NCBI GenBank assembly: GCA_965249215.1
Contig: CBDFLN010000001.1
Location: 930,001-994,000, forward strand
Length of the DNA: 64,000 nucleotides
Origin: G963667675 sp965249215
GTDB taxonomy: Bacteria; Chloroflexota; Dehalococcoidia; Lucifugimonadales; UBA3495
Direction: 5' to 3'
Shown here: positions 17,901 through 26,771 of the stretch, piece after piece
How positions within the stretch are numbered: position 1 is the first letter of the stretch
How the letters are laid out: each line of letters opens with the position of its first letter
The notes under the pieces: model-generated
The model's database searches: none
Told to the model about the DNA's origin: nothing
Seen by the model: only the letters and a program-made list of their open reading frames with translations
Position numbers and translations under genes: made by a program

Positions 17901-19148
17901 ATGAGTAAAGCCGGTCACGAGCTCGACCTGCTGGGGCAGGGTATCGTCGATTTCGAGGAGCGACTGAATGTCCCGCGGCTGAAGAAAGAACGCCTGCAAC
18001 GGCTGCAGGCGGAAATGGCCAAGTCGGACCTGGGGGGCCTGCTGCTGTTCGACCCCCTCAACATTCGTTACGCCACCGGCCGCAGGTCGCCGGGAATGTT
18101 GACGATGAGAGGATTCTTCCTATACGTCCTGGTGCCGCGAGAAGGGGCCCCGTATATTCCGGAGGAGCACTACGACGACGCGTCTTTTGATGGTCAAGAA
18201 GGGCCTTACTGCAGAAGATACCAGGGCAGCACCTGGGAGCTGTTGGGTTGCGGGGAGAACGTGCCGGGGGCGGCCCGGCTGTGGGGCCAACGGATTAGAG
18301 ACCAAATGAACGAGCTGGGCATCGCCGGGGAGCGGCTGGGATTCGACCGCCTGGACTACTACGGCATGGAGGCCCTGAGAGACCAGGAGATTGCCGTCGC
18401 CGACGGCCGGGTGCCTGCGCAGAAAGCACGGGCCATAAAGACGGTGGACGAGATCATCCTGATACGCCAGGCCTGCGCCATCGCCGACGTGGCTATCACC
18501 CGGACCCGGGACGCCATCAAGCCAGGGGTTACCGAAAACAAGCTCTTTTCCATTCTTACCGCCACCAACCTGGAGTTTGGCGGCGAGCACATGGACGCCC
18601 GAATGCTGTCTGCCGGCGGCAACACCAAGCCCTGGTCGTCCAAGACCCACAGTGACCGGCTGGTGCGCCACGGCGACCTGGTAGCTTACGACACCGACAT
18701 GGCGGGCCCCATGGGGTACTACGCCGACATCTCTCGCACCTACCTTTGCGGCGACGGCAGGCCCACCCAAGAACAACTGGAGTCCTATAAGTTCGCATAT
18801 AACTTCATCTACGAGTCCATGCCCCTGTTCAGGCCTGGCATGAATTTCCGGGAGATCGCCGAGAAGTGCCCGCCTTATCCCGAAGAGTACAAGGACAACA
18901 GGTACGGCTGCATCGCCCACGGCGACGGCATGTGCAACGAGTGGCCCAGCATCTTCTGGCATGACCACAGTTGGAGCGGCTACGAAAGCGATTCCGACGT
19001 TCTGGAAGAGAATATGGTGCTCAGCGTCGAGGGACTGGCGAGCAAAGCCGGCGCCCGGGAGTGCGTGAAGCTGGAGGAGCAGGTCCTGATCACCGCCGAC
19101 GGCCCTGAACTCCTGTCCCAGGCGCCTTTCGACGACCGGTTTTTTTGA
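17901..19148 (+). CDS. M24 metalloenzyme, DddP-like, paralogue 3
   Basis: A 415-residue third copy, more diverged than the other two and with a shorter insert before its first conserved core (no GGFAESDRRRKKG segment). Ligands are kept: DTDMAGPMGYYADISRT, IAHGDG, SVEGLAS, KLEEQ. The His+6 position is Asn, as in copy 2. The same AGGAGGCGG leader precedes the ATG. The conserved core FDPLNIRYATGRRSPG is even closer to DddP than in the other copies. The set of three may have split substrate range. No transporter is adjacent to hint at the substrate. Confidence 0.75.
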   Translation: MSKAGHELDLLGQGIVDFEERLNVPRLKKERLQRLQAEMAKSDLGGLLLFDPLNIRYATGRRSPGMLTMRGFFLYVLVPREGAPYIPEEHYDDASFDGQEGPYCRRYQGSTWELLGCGENVPGAARLWGQRIRDQMNELGIAGERLGFDRLDYYGMEALRDQEIAVADGRVPAQKARAIKTVDEIILIRQACAIADVAITRTRDAIKPGVTENKLFSILTATNLEFGGEHMDARMLSAGGNTKPWSSKTHSDRLVRHGDLVAYDTDMAGPMGYYADISRTYLCGDGRPTQEQLESYKFAYNFIYESMPLFRPGMNFREIAEKCPPYPEEYKDNRYGCIAHGDGMCNEWPSIFWHDHSWSGYESDSDVLEENMVLSVEGLASKAGARECVKLEEQVLITADGPELLSQAPFDDRFF

Positions 19149-19178
19149 CTTAACTTGGGGAGTCCACTCGACTAATTG

Positions 19179-21089
19179 TCAATGCTTGGCCCGGAGATAC
19201 CAGATAATCTCCATCATGACCTTGCAATCGACCTCGTTGTAGTGTGCGATTTCGACCATTAGCGGCAGGCCGGACATAGGCACCTCCAACCTCCTTGCCT
19301 CCTCGTCGCAACTCCAGGCGCCTACCATCGCACCAAGGCCGTCCACCGGGCTGTCAGCCCAATTCGTTTCAATGAGACGGTGGGAGTATAGGGCAGTGGC
19401 TACCGCTTTGAGCCCAAAAGCCAATGACCCTTGGACAACCACGGGCTCCCTCTGCATCACGTTCTGGAGAAAATCGTACCAGTTCAAGTCCGGCCAGTCT
19501 GCGTTTTCCCCATGTCGTGCCTTCGCTGAGCTGTGACCCCGGACTAGTGCATTAAGCTCAGCCCCTGACCAGTGAAACACACGGGGTTTGGCGTTGGTGG
19601 GGTCGAGCCGCTCGCGCACGGCATGCATGTGCTGGATCCACTTGCGAATTATCTTCAGTTCTTCCTCCGGGGACAGACGGTCAGCCACCAGCGACTGGAA
19701 TCGCCACTCCCCATCCTCCACGTGGCCGCAGCCGATCATGAAAATGAGCGGCTGCCCACCCTTCTCCGGAAGTTGGGAAAAGTCGTCGTTCAGGTCGCTG
19801 CAATACTCGAAGTCCACATAGAACTCAACCTTGGGCATAGGACGCCATGCGGCTTGATCGGTGTCAATGTGCGGCGGTAGGACCGGCGAACCATTGCCTC
19901 TATTTACCATCAGTAGTTGATCTAGTACTGGGCCCTGTTTTGGACCGGTCACTCCAACTATAGCTGGTGTGAGATTTGGGTCATCCCATCGGTAGATGCC
20001 AGCAGCATGGGCTCCGTTGCGCTTGTTCACTCCCACCTGCCATAGCTGGGTCAACTCTTTCAACTCGGCCGCCAGCCATTTCTTGACACCCTCCCACTGG
20101 AGAGGAGAATTGTTTTCCTCGTCGCCTGGGTCCAAGTATCCCATGTCGGTTGCCACCATCATGTCGTCGGCACTGCCGCTCATATTGGGGTAAAGCTCTG
20201 GCACCGACGGTTGGGGTAGAAGCTGCCAGTTCTGTCCCTGAGTGCGAACTCGGCGTACCCACGCCAAGGCCTCTGCTACGGCGTCGGCGATTAGGATCTT
20301 GTTGGTTACGGTTCCAGACTGGGGAATGGGTCCCAGCCGTTCCATCGCGCTCGCACCGCGATGTGTGACACCTTTGCTCGTGAACTCCCATCCACGGCCC
20401 AGCACGTAAGAGTGGAGCGGCTCGTATCCTTGCAGGCGGCCCAGCATTCGGTTGTATAAATAAAGTTGCGCCTTGTACGCTGGGCGGCTGCCACCATTGT
20501 CCAGTTCAGTGCCACTGGAGTTCAGGTGAAGCGTCGTGAACTTCGTGTCTACCACCCTGTAGTGCCAGTGTTGGCCTCCCAGGTCGGGCGCTGACGCCAC
20601 CGCTTCTTCGTCTGAGACGGACACCGGAAATAGTTGGCTCAGGACGTCGCTCCTTACCAGGAAGTCAGGCGAACCGTAGTCCAGATTGTGGGCATCCCGC
20701 AATACGGCTTGATAGATTATGGGGACGCCCACTGCCATTGCTTCGAAGGTCTCTTCAGCCTTGTCCAACCTGCGAATGTCCTGGTAGTCATTGGCGATGG
20801 TGGTCACAGGGTACTGCTCTTCCAACAACCGGAGTATGCCGGCCTCAAATTCTCTACCCTTCTGGAAAATAAACTGGACGAAGTCTAGCTCCTCGATGTA
20901 GCCGTCCGTTTCCTGTTTTGGGATATACCCGCAGCCTTCCCCGTACAAGTGTAGCCAGTCAAGAAGCGGGTCGTGTAGCATCCAATTCCGGGTCCTTCCC
21001 GGGCTCACCCACTGCTGCCATTCGTCGTGAGTGGCAGGGACTGAGATCTGCGATCCGTCAGTCGAGTGAGTCAGTGCTTCGATGCCCAT
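19179..21089 (-). CDS. PD-(D/E)XK nuclease fused to DEDD (RNase H-like) exonuclease domain
   Basis: A 636-residue protein with two nuclease signatures. The N-terminal half has a RecB/Cas4-like PD-(D/E)XK core: SPDFLV (Asp142) and VVDTKF (Asp181, Lys183). The C-terminal half has a DnaQ/RNase_H_2-like core: VDFEY (Asp426, Glu428), and HYNEVDC with Asp621 near the end. This architecture matches the TM0106-type RecB-like nuclease family. DNA repair or defence is the likely arena, but the substrate is unknown. It is transcribed away from the VLRF1 gene and convergent with the M24 cluster. The linker (about 190-420) has no recognised motif. Confidence 0.65.
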   Translation of the reverse strand: MGIEALTHSTDGSQISVPATHDEWQQWVSPGRTRNWMLHDPLLDWLHLYGEGCGYIPKQETDGYIEELDFVQFIFQKGREFEAGILRLLEEQYPVTTIANDYQDIRRLDKAEETFEAMAVGVPIIYQAVLRDAHNLDYGSPDFLVRSDVLSQLFPVSVSDEEAVASAPDLGGQHWHYRVVDTKFTTLHLNSSGTELDNGGSRPAYKAQLYLYNRMLGRLQGYEPLHSYVLGRGWEFTSKGVTHRGASAMERLGPIPQSGTVTNKILIADAVAEALAWVRRVRTQGQNWQLLPQPSVPELYPNMSGSADDMMVATDMGYLDPGDEENNSPLQWEGVKKWLAAELKELTQLWQVGVNKRNGAHAAGIYRWDDPNLTPAIVGVTGPKQGPVLDQLLMVNRGNGSPVLPPHIDTDQAAWRPMPKVEFYVDFEYCSDLNDDFSQLPEKGGQPLIFMIGCGHVEDGEWRFQSLVADRLSPEEELKIIRKWIQHMHAVRERLDPTNAKPRVFHWSGAELNALVRGHSSAKARHGENADWPDLNWYDFLQNVMQREPVVVQGSLAFGLKAVATALYSHRLIETNWADSPVDGLGAMVGAWSCDEEARRLEVPMSGLPLMVEIAHYNEVDCKVMMEIIWYLRAKH

Positions 21090-21311
21090 GGCTCATCCTT
21101 CGATCCGTATTACCAAGTAGCTGCGGGCTTCCGACTGTAGGCTTCCGCGTGTTGCGAAAGTGCTGCTAAAATCGAGCTAACCGCCTAAGTAGAGGCAGTC
21201 TAACAACGCTTGAATTCCCAAGCAAGAAGCCCATGCAACAACGGCATTCACAGAAGCCCAAGAATCTCGGCGAGTAGCCCTGTGCTAGAATTTCGGGGGT
21301 ACAGCCGCATC

Positions 21312-22076
21312 ATGAACCAAGAAGTACGCGCCGCTAACGTCAAACCGGGTCAGCTGTTTAGCAGGCAGGGACTGGAAGCCCTGCTCGAGGGCTGGGAACC
21401 CGCGCCGGATGAGCCTGCGTCCTGCCTGTACATTGCCCCCGGCGCTGTGGCGTCCGCCCTGGAGTCCGTCGGCCCTGATGGGCAGGCTTGGCTGTCGCGG
21501 CTGCGCCGGCTGGGACGCCGGGTGTCGGAATCGGACACCGGCTTGGTCTGCCTCCGCCGGGGGGACGCCGGGCTGGTGGTGGTCCCACCGTTCCCCATCG
21601 CTGAGACGCGGCTGATTCCCGCGTGGGACTTGACTCCCCTGCGAGAGGTATTGGCTGCGGAGCATACGGTGGGAGTGGTCCTGATCCGGTTGGGCAGGTT
21701 TTCTGTGGCGGTGTACCGGGGCGAGGTATTGGTGTCTTCCAAGACCGATGCCCGGTACGTGAAAGGGCGGCACCACGCTGGCGGCACCTCGCAACTGCGG
21801 TTCCAGCGCATCCGGGAAGGCCAAGCCAGAAAGTTGCACCAAAAGGCCTGTGAAGCCGTACAGAGTCAATTCGGCGAGTTTGAGTGGTTGGACTTCATCC
21901 TGCTGGGGGGAGATAGGTTCACCCTTGACGGACTACTCAAGGAATGTCCATATTTGCAGCAACGGCGGGACAAGATTCTTGACCGAAGGCTGAACGTCCG
22001 AGACCCAAAGCGCGACACGCTGGAGAGGGTAGGCCGTATGCTTACCTCCAGCAGGGTCTATCCTCTTGAGTGGTGA
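21312..22076 (+). CDS. VLRF1-type release factor / peptidyl-tRNA hydrolase
   Basis: From the ATG at 21312 the protein has 254 residues. Its fold and motifs match bacterial VLRF1 (Vms1-like release factor 1): a beta-rich domain with VVLIRLGRFSVAVYRGEVLVSSKTD, then HHAGGTSQLRFQRIREGQ (GG at about 157-158). The last segment corresponds to the catalytic GGQ-like loop that releases nascent chains from tRNA. An Arg- and Lys-rich tail follows. The stop overlaps the start of mutS2, so the two are translationally coupled. MutS2 is a factor for collided ribosomes in Bacillus, which supports a ribosome-rescue role. An upstream TTG at 21210 would add 34 residues but looks less likely. Confidence 0.75.
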   Translation: MNQEVRAANVKPGQLFSRQGLEALLEGWEPAPDEPASCLYIAPGAVASALESVGPDGQAWLSRLRRLGRRVSESDTGLVCLRRGDAGLVVVPPFPIAETRLIPAWDLTPLREVLAAEHTVGVVLIRLGRFSVAVYRGEVLVSSKTDARYVKGRHHAGGTSQLRFQRIREGQARKLHQKACEAVQSQFGEFEWLDFILLGGDRFTLDGLLKECPYLQQRRDKILDRRLNVRDPKRDTLERVGRMLTSSRVYPLEW

Positions 22077-24496
22077 ACCTCTCTAAAGTGGAAGTCTCAG
22101 AGCCAGGCGATCCTGAATCCAATGCGGCGCCGGGCGGGTTTGCCCAGGCGGTAGACCTGCTGGAGTTCGACCGCGTACGGCAAGCCCTGGCGGGCCACAC
22201 CAGCACCGTCATGGGCGGTGAAAAGGCCCTGGGCCTGACGCCGTCGGCGGACCTGCTGGAAGTGGCGACCCGCCTGCAAGAAACGTCCGAGGCCCGCCGA
22301 TTCTTGGAGACCCGGCTGTCCTCGTCAAACGGAAGCGGGCTGGAGTTCGGCCCCGGCATCGACTTCCGTGAATTGGTCCGCAGGGCGTTGCTGGGAGGCC
22401 TGCTCAGCGGTCAAGAGCTGCACGCCGTCAGCAACCTGGCCGCTGCGGCCCGCTACAACCGCCGCGCGCTTTCCCGGCACGAAGAGATGCCCCTCCTGTC
22501 GGGCATTGCGGACAACCTTCCCGACCTGAAGGCCTCGGAGCAGGCCATCGACGCGGCCGTCGGCCCCGCCGGCGAGGTGCTGGACCACGCCAGCCCGGAC
22601 CTTGGCCGGCTTCGGGAGGAGTCCCGGCGGGTCCAGCACCGGCTGAACCAGGTGATGGAGCGCAACCTGCGCCGGCTACAGCGGATGGAGGTAATCCAGG
22701 AGCCCATTATCACGCAGCGAAACGGCCGCATGGTGCTCTTGGTCAAGGCTGAGATGAGGCCCCAAGTCCCCGGCATCGTCCACGACGTTTCCGACAGCGG
22801 GGCCACGGTGTTTGTCGAGCCCATGCCGGCCATCGACACGGGCAACCGCTGGCGGGAAGTGCGCCTGGCGGAGCAGCGGGAGGAGGAGAGGGTGTTGCGG
22901 GTCCTTTCGGACTTGGCAAGCCGCCAAGGTGAAGACCTGTTGCTGACGCTGGACTTGATAGCCCGGTTGGACTTGGCCGTGGCCAAGGGCCGGTACGCGG
23001 CGGCGACCCGGGCCTCCTGCCCTGTCGTCTCCGAGCCGGGGCCAGAAGGACGCTCTCTCAAGATAGTACGGGGCCGGCATCCCCTCCTCAGTGGGGGCGT
23101 GGTGCCCATCAGCCTGGAATTGGGCGGCGCCCATACGGTGATGCTCATCACCGGCCCCAACGCCGGTGGCAAGACCGTGGCGCTGAAGACGGTGGGCCTG
23201 CTAGCCATGATGGCCCAGGCGGGGTTGCACGTCCCAGCCGACGAGGCCCGATTCCCGTGCTTCGACGGCATCTACGCCGACATTGGCGACCAGCAGAGCA
23301 TCGAACATTCTCTGTCCACGTTCAGTTCCCACATCGGGAATTTGCTTACCATCATGGAGCGGTCGACGTCTAACTCCTTGTTGCTGGTGGACGAATTGGG
23401 CGCCAGCACCGATCCCGAGGAGGGTTCGGCCCTGGCGAAAGCCATCTTGCACCACTTCCAGCGCCAAGGGTTGCTGATGGTGGCCACCACACACCATCGG
23501 AGCGTGGCCCGCTACGTTCAGGAACAGCGGGGGATGATCAACGCCAGCGTGGAGCTGGATCCCGAAACCCTGGACCCGACCTACCAGGTCACCTTGGGCT
23601 TGCCGGGCCGCAGCTACGCTTTGACCATTGCTGGGCGCTTGGGATTGCCGCAGGACATCATAGACCAGGCCAGGCAGTCCCTGTCGCCCCAGGACCGGGT
23701 TGTCGAGGACCTTCTCACGGAAATCCAGGAAGAGCGCATGACCGCGGAGAACCTGCGCAAAGAGGCTGAGGCGGCTTTGCTCGAAGCCAGAGAACAGCGG
23801 GCCCAGACGGAGGAACAATTGGCGTCGGTGGAAGGGTCAAAGGTCGAGATACTGGAGGAGGCCCGCCGGGAATTGTTGGGCCGCATCAATGGTATGCTGG
23901 CCAGGTTCCAGCAGATGGAGAAGGCTTGGGACCGCCCCGAAAGCCCGCCGAGGCGCAACGAAGACCGGGCCTATCTGGAAGAAGCGCGCCGCCAGGTCGT
24001 TTCACCTGAGTGGGAGCCCATCGAGGTACAGCGGCCTGCCTGGCAAGAGCGCATCAAAAAGGGTGACAGGGTGTTCATCCGGGGCATCGGCCGGCCCGTA
24101 GAAGTCATCACTCCGCCCGATCAGCAGGGCCAAGTCGAGGTGCTCCTGGGAACGATGCGGTCGACCTTGCCGGTGTATGAACTCGAACGACCGGCGGCGA
24201 GCCATCCGGCTGCTGCCCAGCACGGCGTTCACTTCCAGCGGTCGGGGCCCCGCGGTACGTCCACGGAGATAGACTTACGCGGCCTGCGAGTGGAGGAGGC
24301 AGTTATCCGCATCGACGCCGCCCTTGACAATGCAGTCCTCGACGGCGCTTCGTCGCTGCGGATTATTCACGGCAAGGGCACAGGGGCGTTGCGCCAGGCG
24401 GTGCGGGAACACCTGGAGGGACACCCGCTGGTGGCTTCGGTCGGTCCTGGTGCGGGCCCCGGCGGCGACGGCGTTACCGACGTGGGTTTGCGTTAG
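22070..24496 (+). CDS. mutS2: MutS2 ATPase with Smr domain
   Basis: An 808-residue MutS2. It lacks the mismatch-recognition domain of MutS. It has the helical core, the ATPase with Walker A GPNAGGKT (about residue 360) and Walker B LLLVDELG, a long coiled coil (about 540-620), a KOW-like region and a C-terminal Smr domain (IDLRGLRVEEA... HGKGTGALR) that can cut nucleic acid. MutS2 has been linked both to suppression of recombination and to handling of collided ribosomes. It starts with GTG and overlaps VLRF1 by seven bases (a second GTG at 22073 would give a four-base overlap). Family length is normal. Confidence 0.9.
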   Translation: MVNLSKVEVSEPGDPESNAAPGGFAQAVDLLEFDRVRQALAGHTSTVMGGEKALGLTPSADLLEVATRLQETSEARRFLETRLSSSNGSGLEFGPGIDFRELVRRALLGGLLSGQELHAVSNLAAAARYNRRALSRHEEMPLLSGIADNLPDLKASEQAIDAAVGPAGEVLDHASPDLGRLREESRRVQHRLNQVMERNLRRLQRMEVIQEPIITQRNGRMVLLVKAEMRPQVPGIVHDVSDSGATVFVEPMPAIDTGNRWREVRLAEQREEERVLRVLSDLASRQGEDLLLTLDLIARLDLAVAKGRYAAATRASCPVVSEPGPEGRSLKIVRGRHPLLSGGVVPISLELGGAHTVMLITGPNAGGKTVALKTVGLLAMMAQAGLHVPADEARFPCFDGIYADIGDQQSIEHSLSTFSSHIGNLLTIMERSTSNSLLLVDELGASTDPEEGSALAKAILHHFQRQGLLMVATTHHRSVARYVQEQRGMINASVELDPETLDPTYQVTLGLPGRSYALTIAGRLGLPQDIIDQARQSLSPQDRVVEDLLTEIQEERMTAENLRKEAEAALLEAREQRAQTEEQLASVEGSKVEILEEARRELLGRINGMLARFQQMEKAWDRPESPPRRNEDRAYLEEARRQVVSPEWEPIEVQRPAWQERIKKGDRVFIRGIGRPVEVITPPDQQGQVEVLLGTMRSTLPVYELERPAASHPAAAQHGVHFQRSGPRGTSTEIDLRGLRVEEAVIRIDAALDNAVLDGASSLRIIHGKGTGALRQAVREHLEGHPLVASVGPGAGPGGDGVTDVGLR

Positions 24497-24710
24497 CACC
24501 TGGAACGTAGCTGGGGCGGGATGACACTGGCTATCCTTACTTCGGGCTAGGGAGACTCTTCAGCACGAGGACAGGTGATGTCAGGAGTTGAGTGTTATCA
24601 CCGAAAGTCTACGGTACAATCAGGGGAACCCCAGAGTTGTGAAGCTGGAGGCGGCGACGGTGTCCTAAGGATCGCGGCATATGGGAGCCAGCGGTAAGAG
24701 ACCGTAGAGA

Positions 24711-26771
24711 ATGAAATACGACGATAGAAGGGCCCTCGAACTGCTCCGCATGGGTTCGGGAATTCCCGACGCCCAATTCCGGGAAGGGCAGGAAGCGGCC
24801 ATCAACCATGTTGTAGAAGGGCGTGGCAACCTCCTAGTGGTCCAGAAGACTGGGTGGGGCAAGAGTTTTGTATATTTCATAGCCACCAAACTATTGAGAG
24901 AAGGTGGGACGGGCCCTTCACTACTAATATCACCGTTACTATCGCTAATGCGTAACCAAATAGCTGCGGCGGAGCGTATGGGAGTCCGGGCGGTGACCAT
25001 AAACTCTACCAATACCGACAAATGGGAGGACGTAGAATCAAGTGCGCAGAAAGATGAAATAGACATACTGCTCATATCCCCGGAACGGCTTGCAAACGAC
25101 GATTTCCGCGAAAACGTCCTTCCGACTATGGCGGGAAGGATTGCCATGTTGGTGATAGATGAAGCGCATTGTATTTCTGATTGGGGCCATGATTTCCGAC
25201 CCGATTACCGTCGAATAGAGAGAATCGCACCGAGGCTGCCGCAAAATGTTCAAGTGCTTGGAACTACAGCCACTGCAAACGACCGGGTGCTGGACGACTT
25301 AACTGAGGTCCTTGGTCCCAACCTCAATATTATGCGCGGTGACCTGAACCGTCCGTCTCTTCTTTTGCAAACCATCAAGCTGCCGAATCGCGCCGAACGG
25401 TTGGCCTGGCTTGCCGAGCGGTTAGAGGAGATACGGGGATCGGGCATAATATATGCTCTGACCATACGGGATGCTGAGCAAGTAGCCCGCTGGCTTCGAT
25501 CGAGAGGACTGAACGTTGAAGCCTACACAGGCCGCTCGGAAAACCGGGAAGAACTGGAGCAGGCGTTGCTCGAAAATCGCGTTAAGGCACTTGCCGCGAC
25601 AACCGCTCTGAGTATGGGATATGACAAGCCAGACTTGAGTTTCGTCATCCACTATCAGATGCCAGGGTCGGTGGTCCACTATTATCAGCAAGTCGGCCGG
25701 GCCGGGCGTGGTGTAGACGCAGCTTACGGTGTATTGCTGAGCGGTTCCGAAGACACTGATATTACTGACTTTTTCATCGACAGCGCTTTCCCAACCCAGG
25801 AAGAAGTCGCGCAAATAATGGACGCTTTGGAGAGCGAACCGAACGGTCTCTCTGAGCCGCAGATCCTGGCAGCAGTAAATATCAGGCAGACCCGGCTAGC
25901 TCAGGCCATCAAAATGTTGGCTTTAGATTCGCCAGCTCCCATAGTCAAACAAGGAACCCGGTGGCAGCTTACTGCGGCGAAGTTGAGCAATAACTTCTGG
26001 GACCGGGCCGAGCGTCTTACCGCTCTTCGATATCATGAACAGTCACAAATGCAGGAGTACCTGGCACTGGATTCGGGGCATATGGAGTTTCTAATTCGTG
26101 CCTTGGACGGAAATCCCGATGGTGTAGAGCAACCAAGTATTCTGCCGTTACTGATTTCTGTGAAACAGGAAAGTATCCGGGAAGCGGTAGAGTTTCTGCG
26201 ACGCACGAGCTTACCAATTGAACCGCGCAAACAATGGCAATGGCCGAAGCGCCAGAACATTGTTGTAGAGCAGCAGGCGAAAGAGGGCCGCGCACTCTGT
26301 GTGTGGGGCGATGCAGGTTGGGGACATCTGGTGCGATCTGGCAAGTATGAAGATAATCGGTTCTCAGATGAATTGGTAAAGGCTTCGGTTAACTTGGTCG
26401 GAGAGTGGGATCCACAGCCGTCACCGGTTTGGGTGACTTGTATTCCTTCACGCAGGCACCCTACGTTGGTACGGGATTTTGCTGAAAGGCTTGCTACCAG
26501 ACTTGGGCTGCCATTTCGAGTCGCATTGGACAAGACCGAGGTCCGTCCGGAACAGAAAGCAATGGCCAATAGTGCGCAACAAGCGCGAAACGTGATGGGT
26601 TCCATTGCTGTCATACCAGACCAAATGATGCCTGGCCCGGTCCTGTTGGTGGACGATATAGTTGATTCCCGATGGACATTCACTGTTGTCACTGCGTTGC
26701 TGTACAACAACGGCTGCTCTGTCGTTTTTCCCTTCGCTCTAGCCGACGCCAGTACAGGAGAAACCGGATGA
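24711..26771 (+). CDS. RecQ-type helicase fused to a phosphoribosyltransferase-like domain
   Basis: 686 residues. The N-terminal 370 are a RecQ superfamily 2 helicase: Walker A QKTGWGKS (45-52), DEAH box (150-153) with the RecQ aromatic loop CISDWGHDF, and motif VI QQVGRAGRG. The usual zinc-binding cysteines and HRDC domain are not visible. The C-terminal 150 residues contain a PRTase-type PRPP loop LLVDDIVDSRWT (about 645-656), in which the usual TGxT end is replaced by SRWT. The middle is probably a winged-helix linker. It overlaps dprA by four bases (ATGA). Helicase, PRTase and DprA together form a combination known from prokaryotic conflict systems (compare ShosTA, a PRTase plus a DprA-like protein). 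Confidence 0.82.
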   Translation: MKYDDRRALELLRMGSGIPDAQFREGQEAAINHVVEGRGNLLVVQKTGWGKSFVYFIATKLLREGGTGPSLLISPLLSLMRNQIAAAERMGVRAVTINSTNTDKWEDVESSAQKDEIDILLISPERLANDDFRENVLPTMAGRIAMLVIDEAHCISDWGHDFRPDYRRIERIAPRLPQNVQVLGTTATANDRVLDDLTEVLGPNLNIMRGDLNRPSLLLQTIKLPNRAERLAWLAERLEEIRGSGIIYALTIRDAEQVARWLRSRGLNVEAYTGRSENREELEQALLENRVKALAATTALSMGYDKPDLSFVIHYQMPGSVVHYYQQVGRAGRGVDAAYGVLLSGSEDTDITDFFIDSAFPTQEEVAQIMDALESEPNGLSEPQILAAVNIRQTRLAQAIKMLALDSPAPIVKQGTRWQLTAAKLSNNFWDRAERLTALRYHEQSQMQEYLALDSGHMEFLIRALDGNPDGVEQPSILPLLISVKQESIREAVEFLRRTSLPIEPRKQWQWPKRQNIVVEQQAKEGRALCVWGDAGWGHLVRSGKYEDNRFSDELVKASVNLVGEWDPQPSPVWVTCIPSRRHPTLVRDFAERLATRLGLPFRVALDKTEVRPEQKAMANSAQQARNVMGSIAVIPDQMMPGPVLLVDDIVDSRWTFTVVTALLYNNGCSVVFPFALADASTGETG

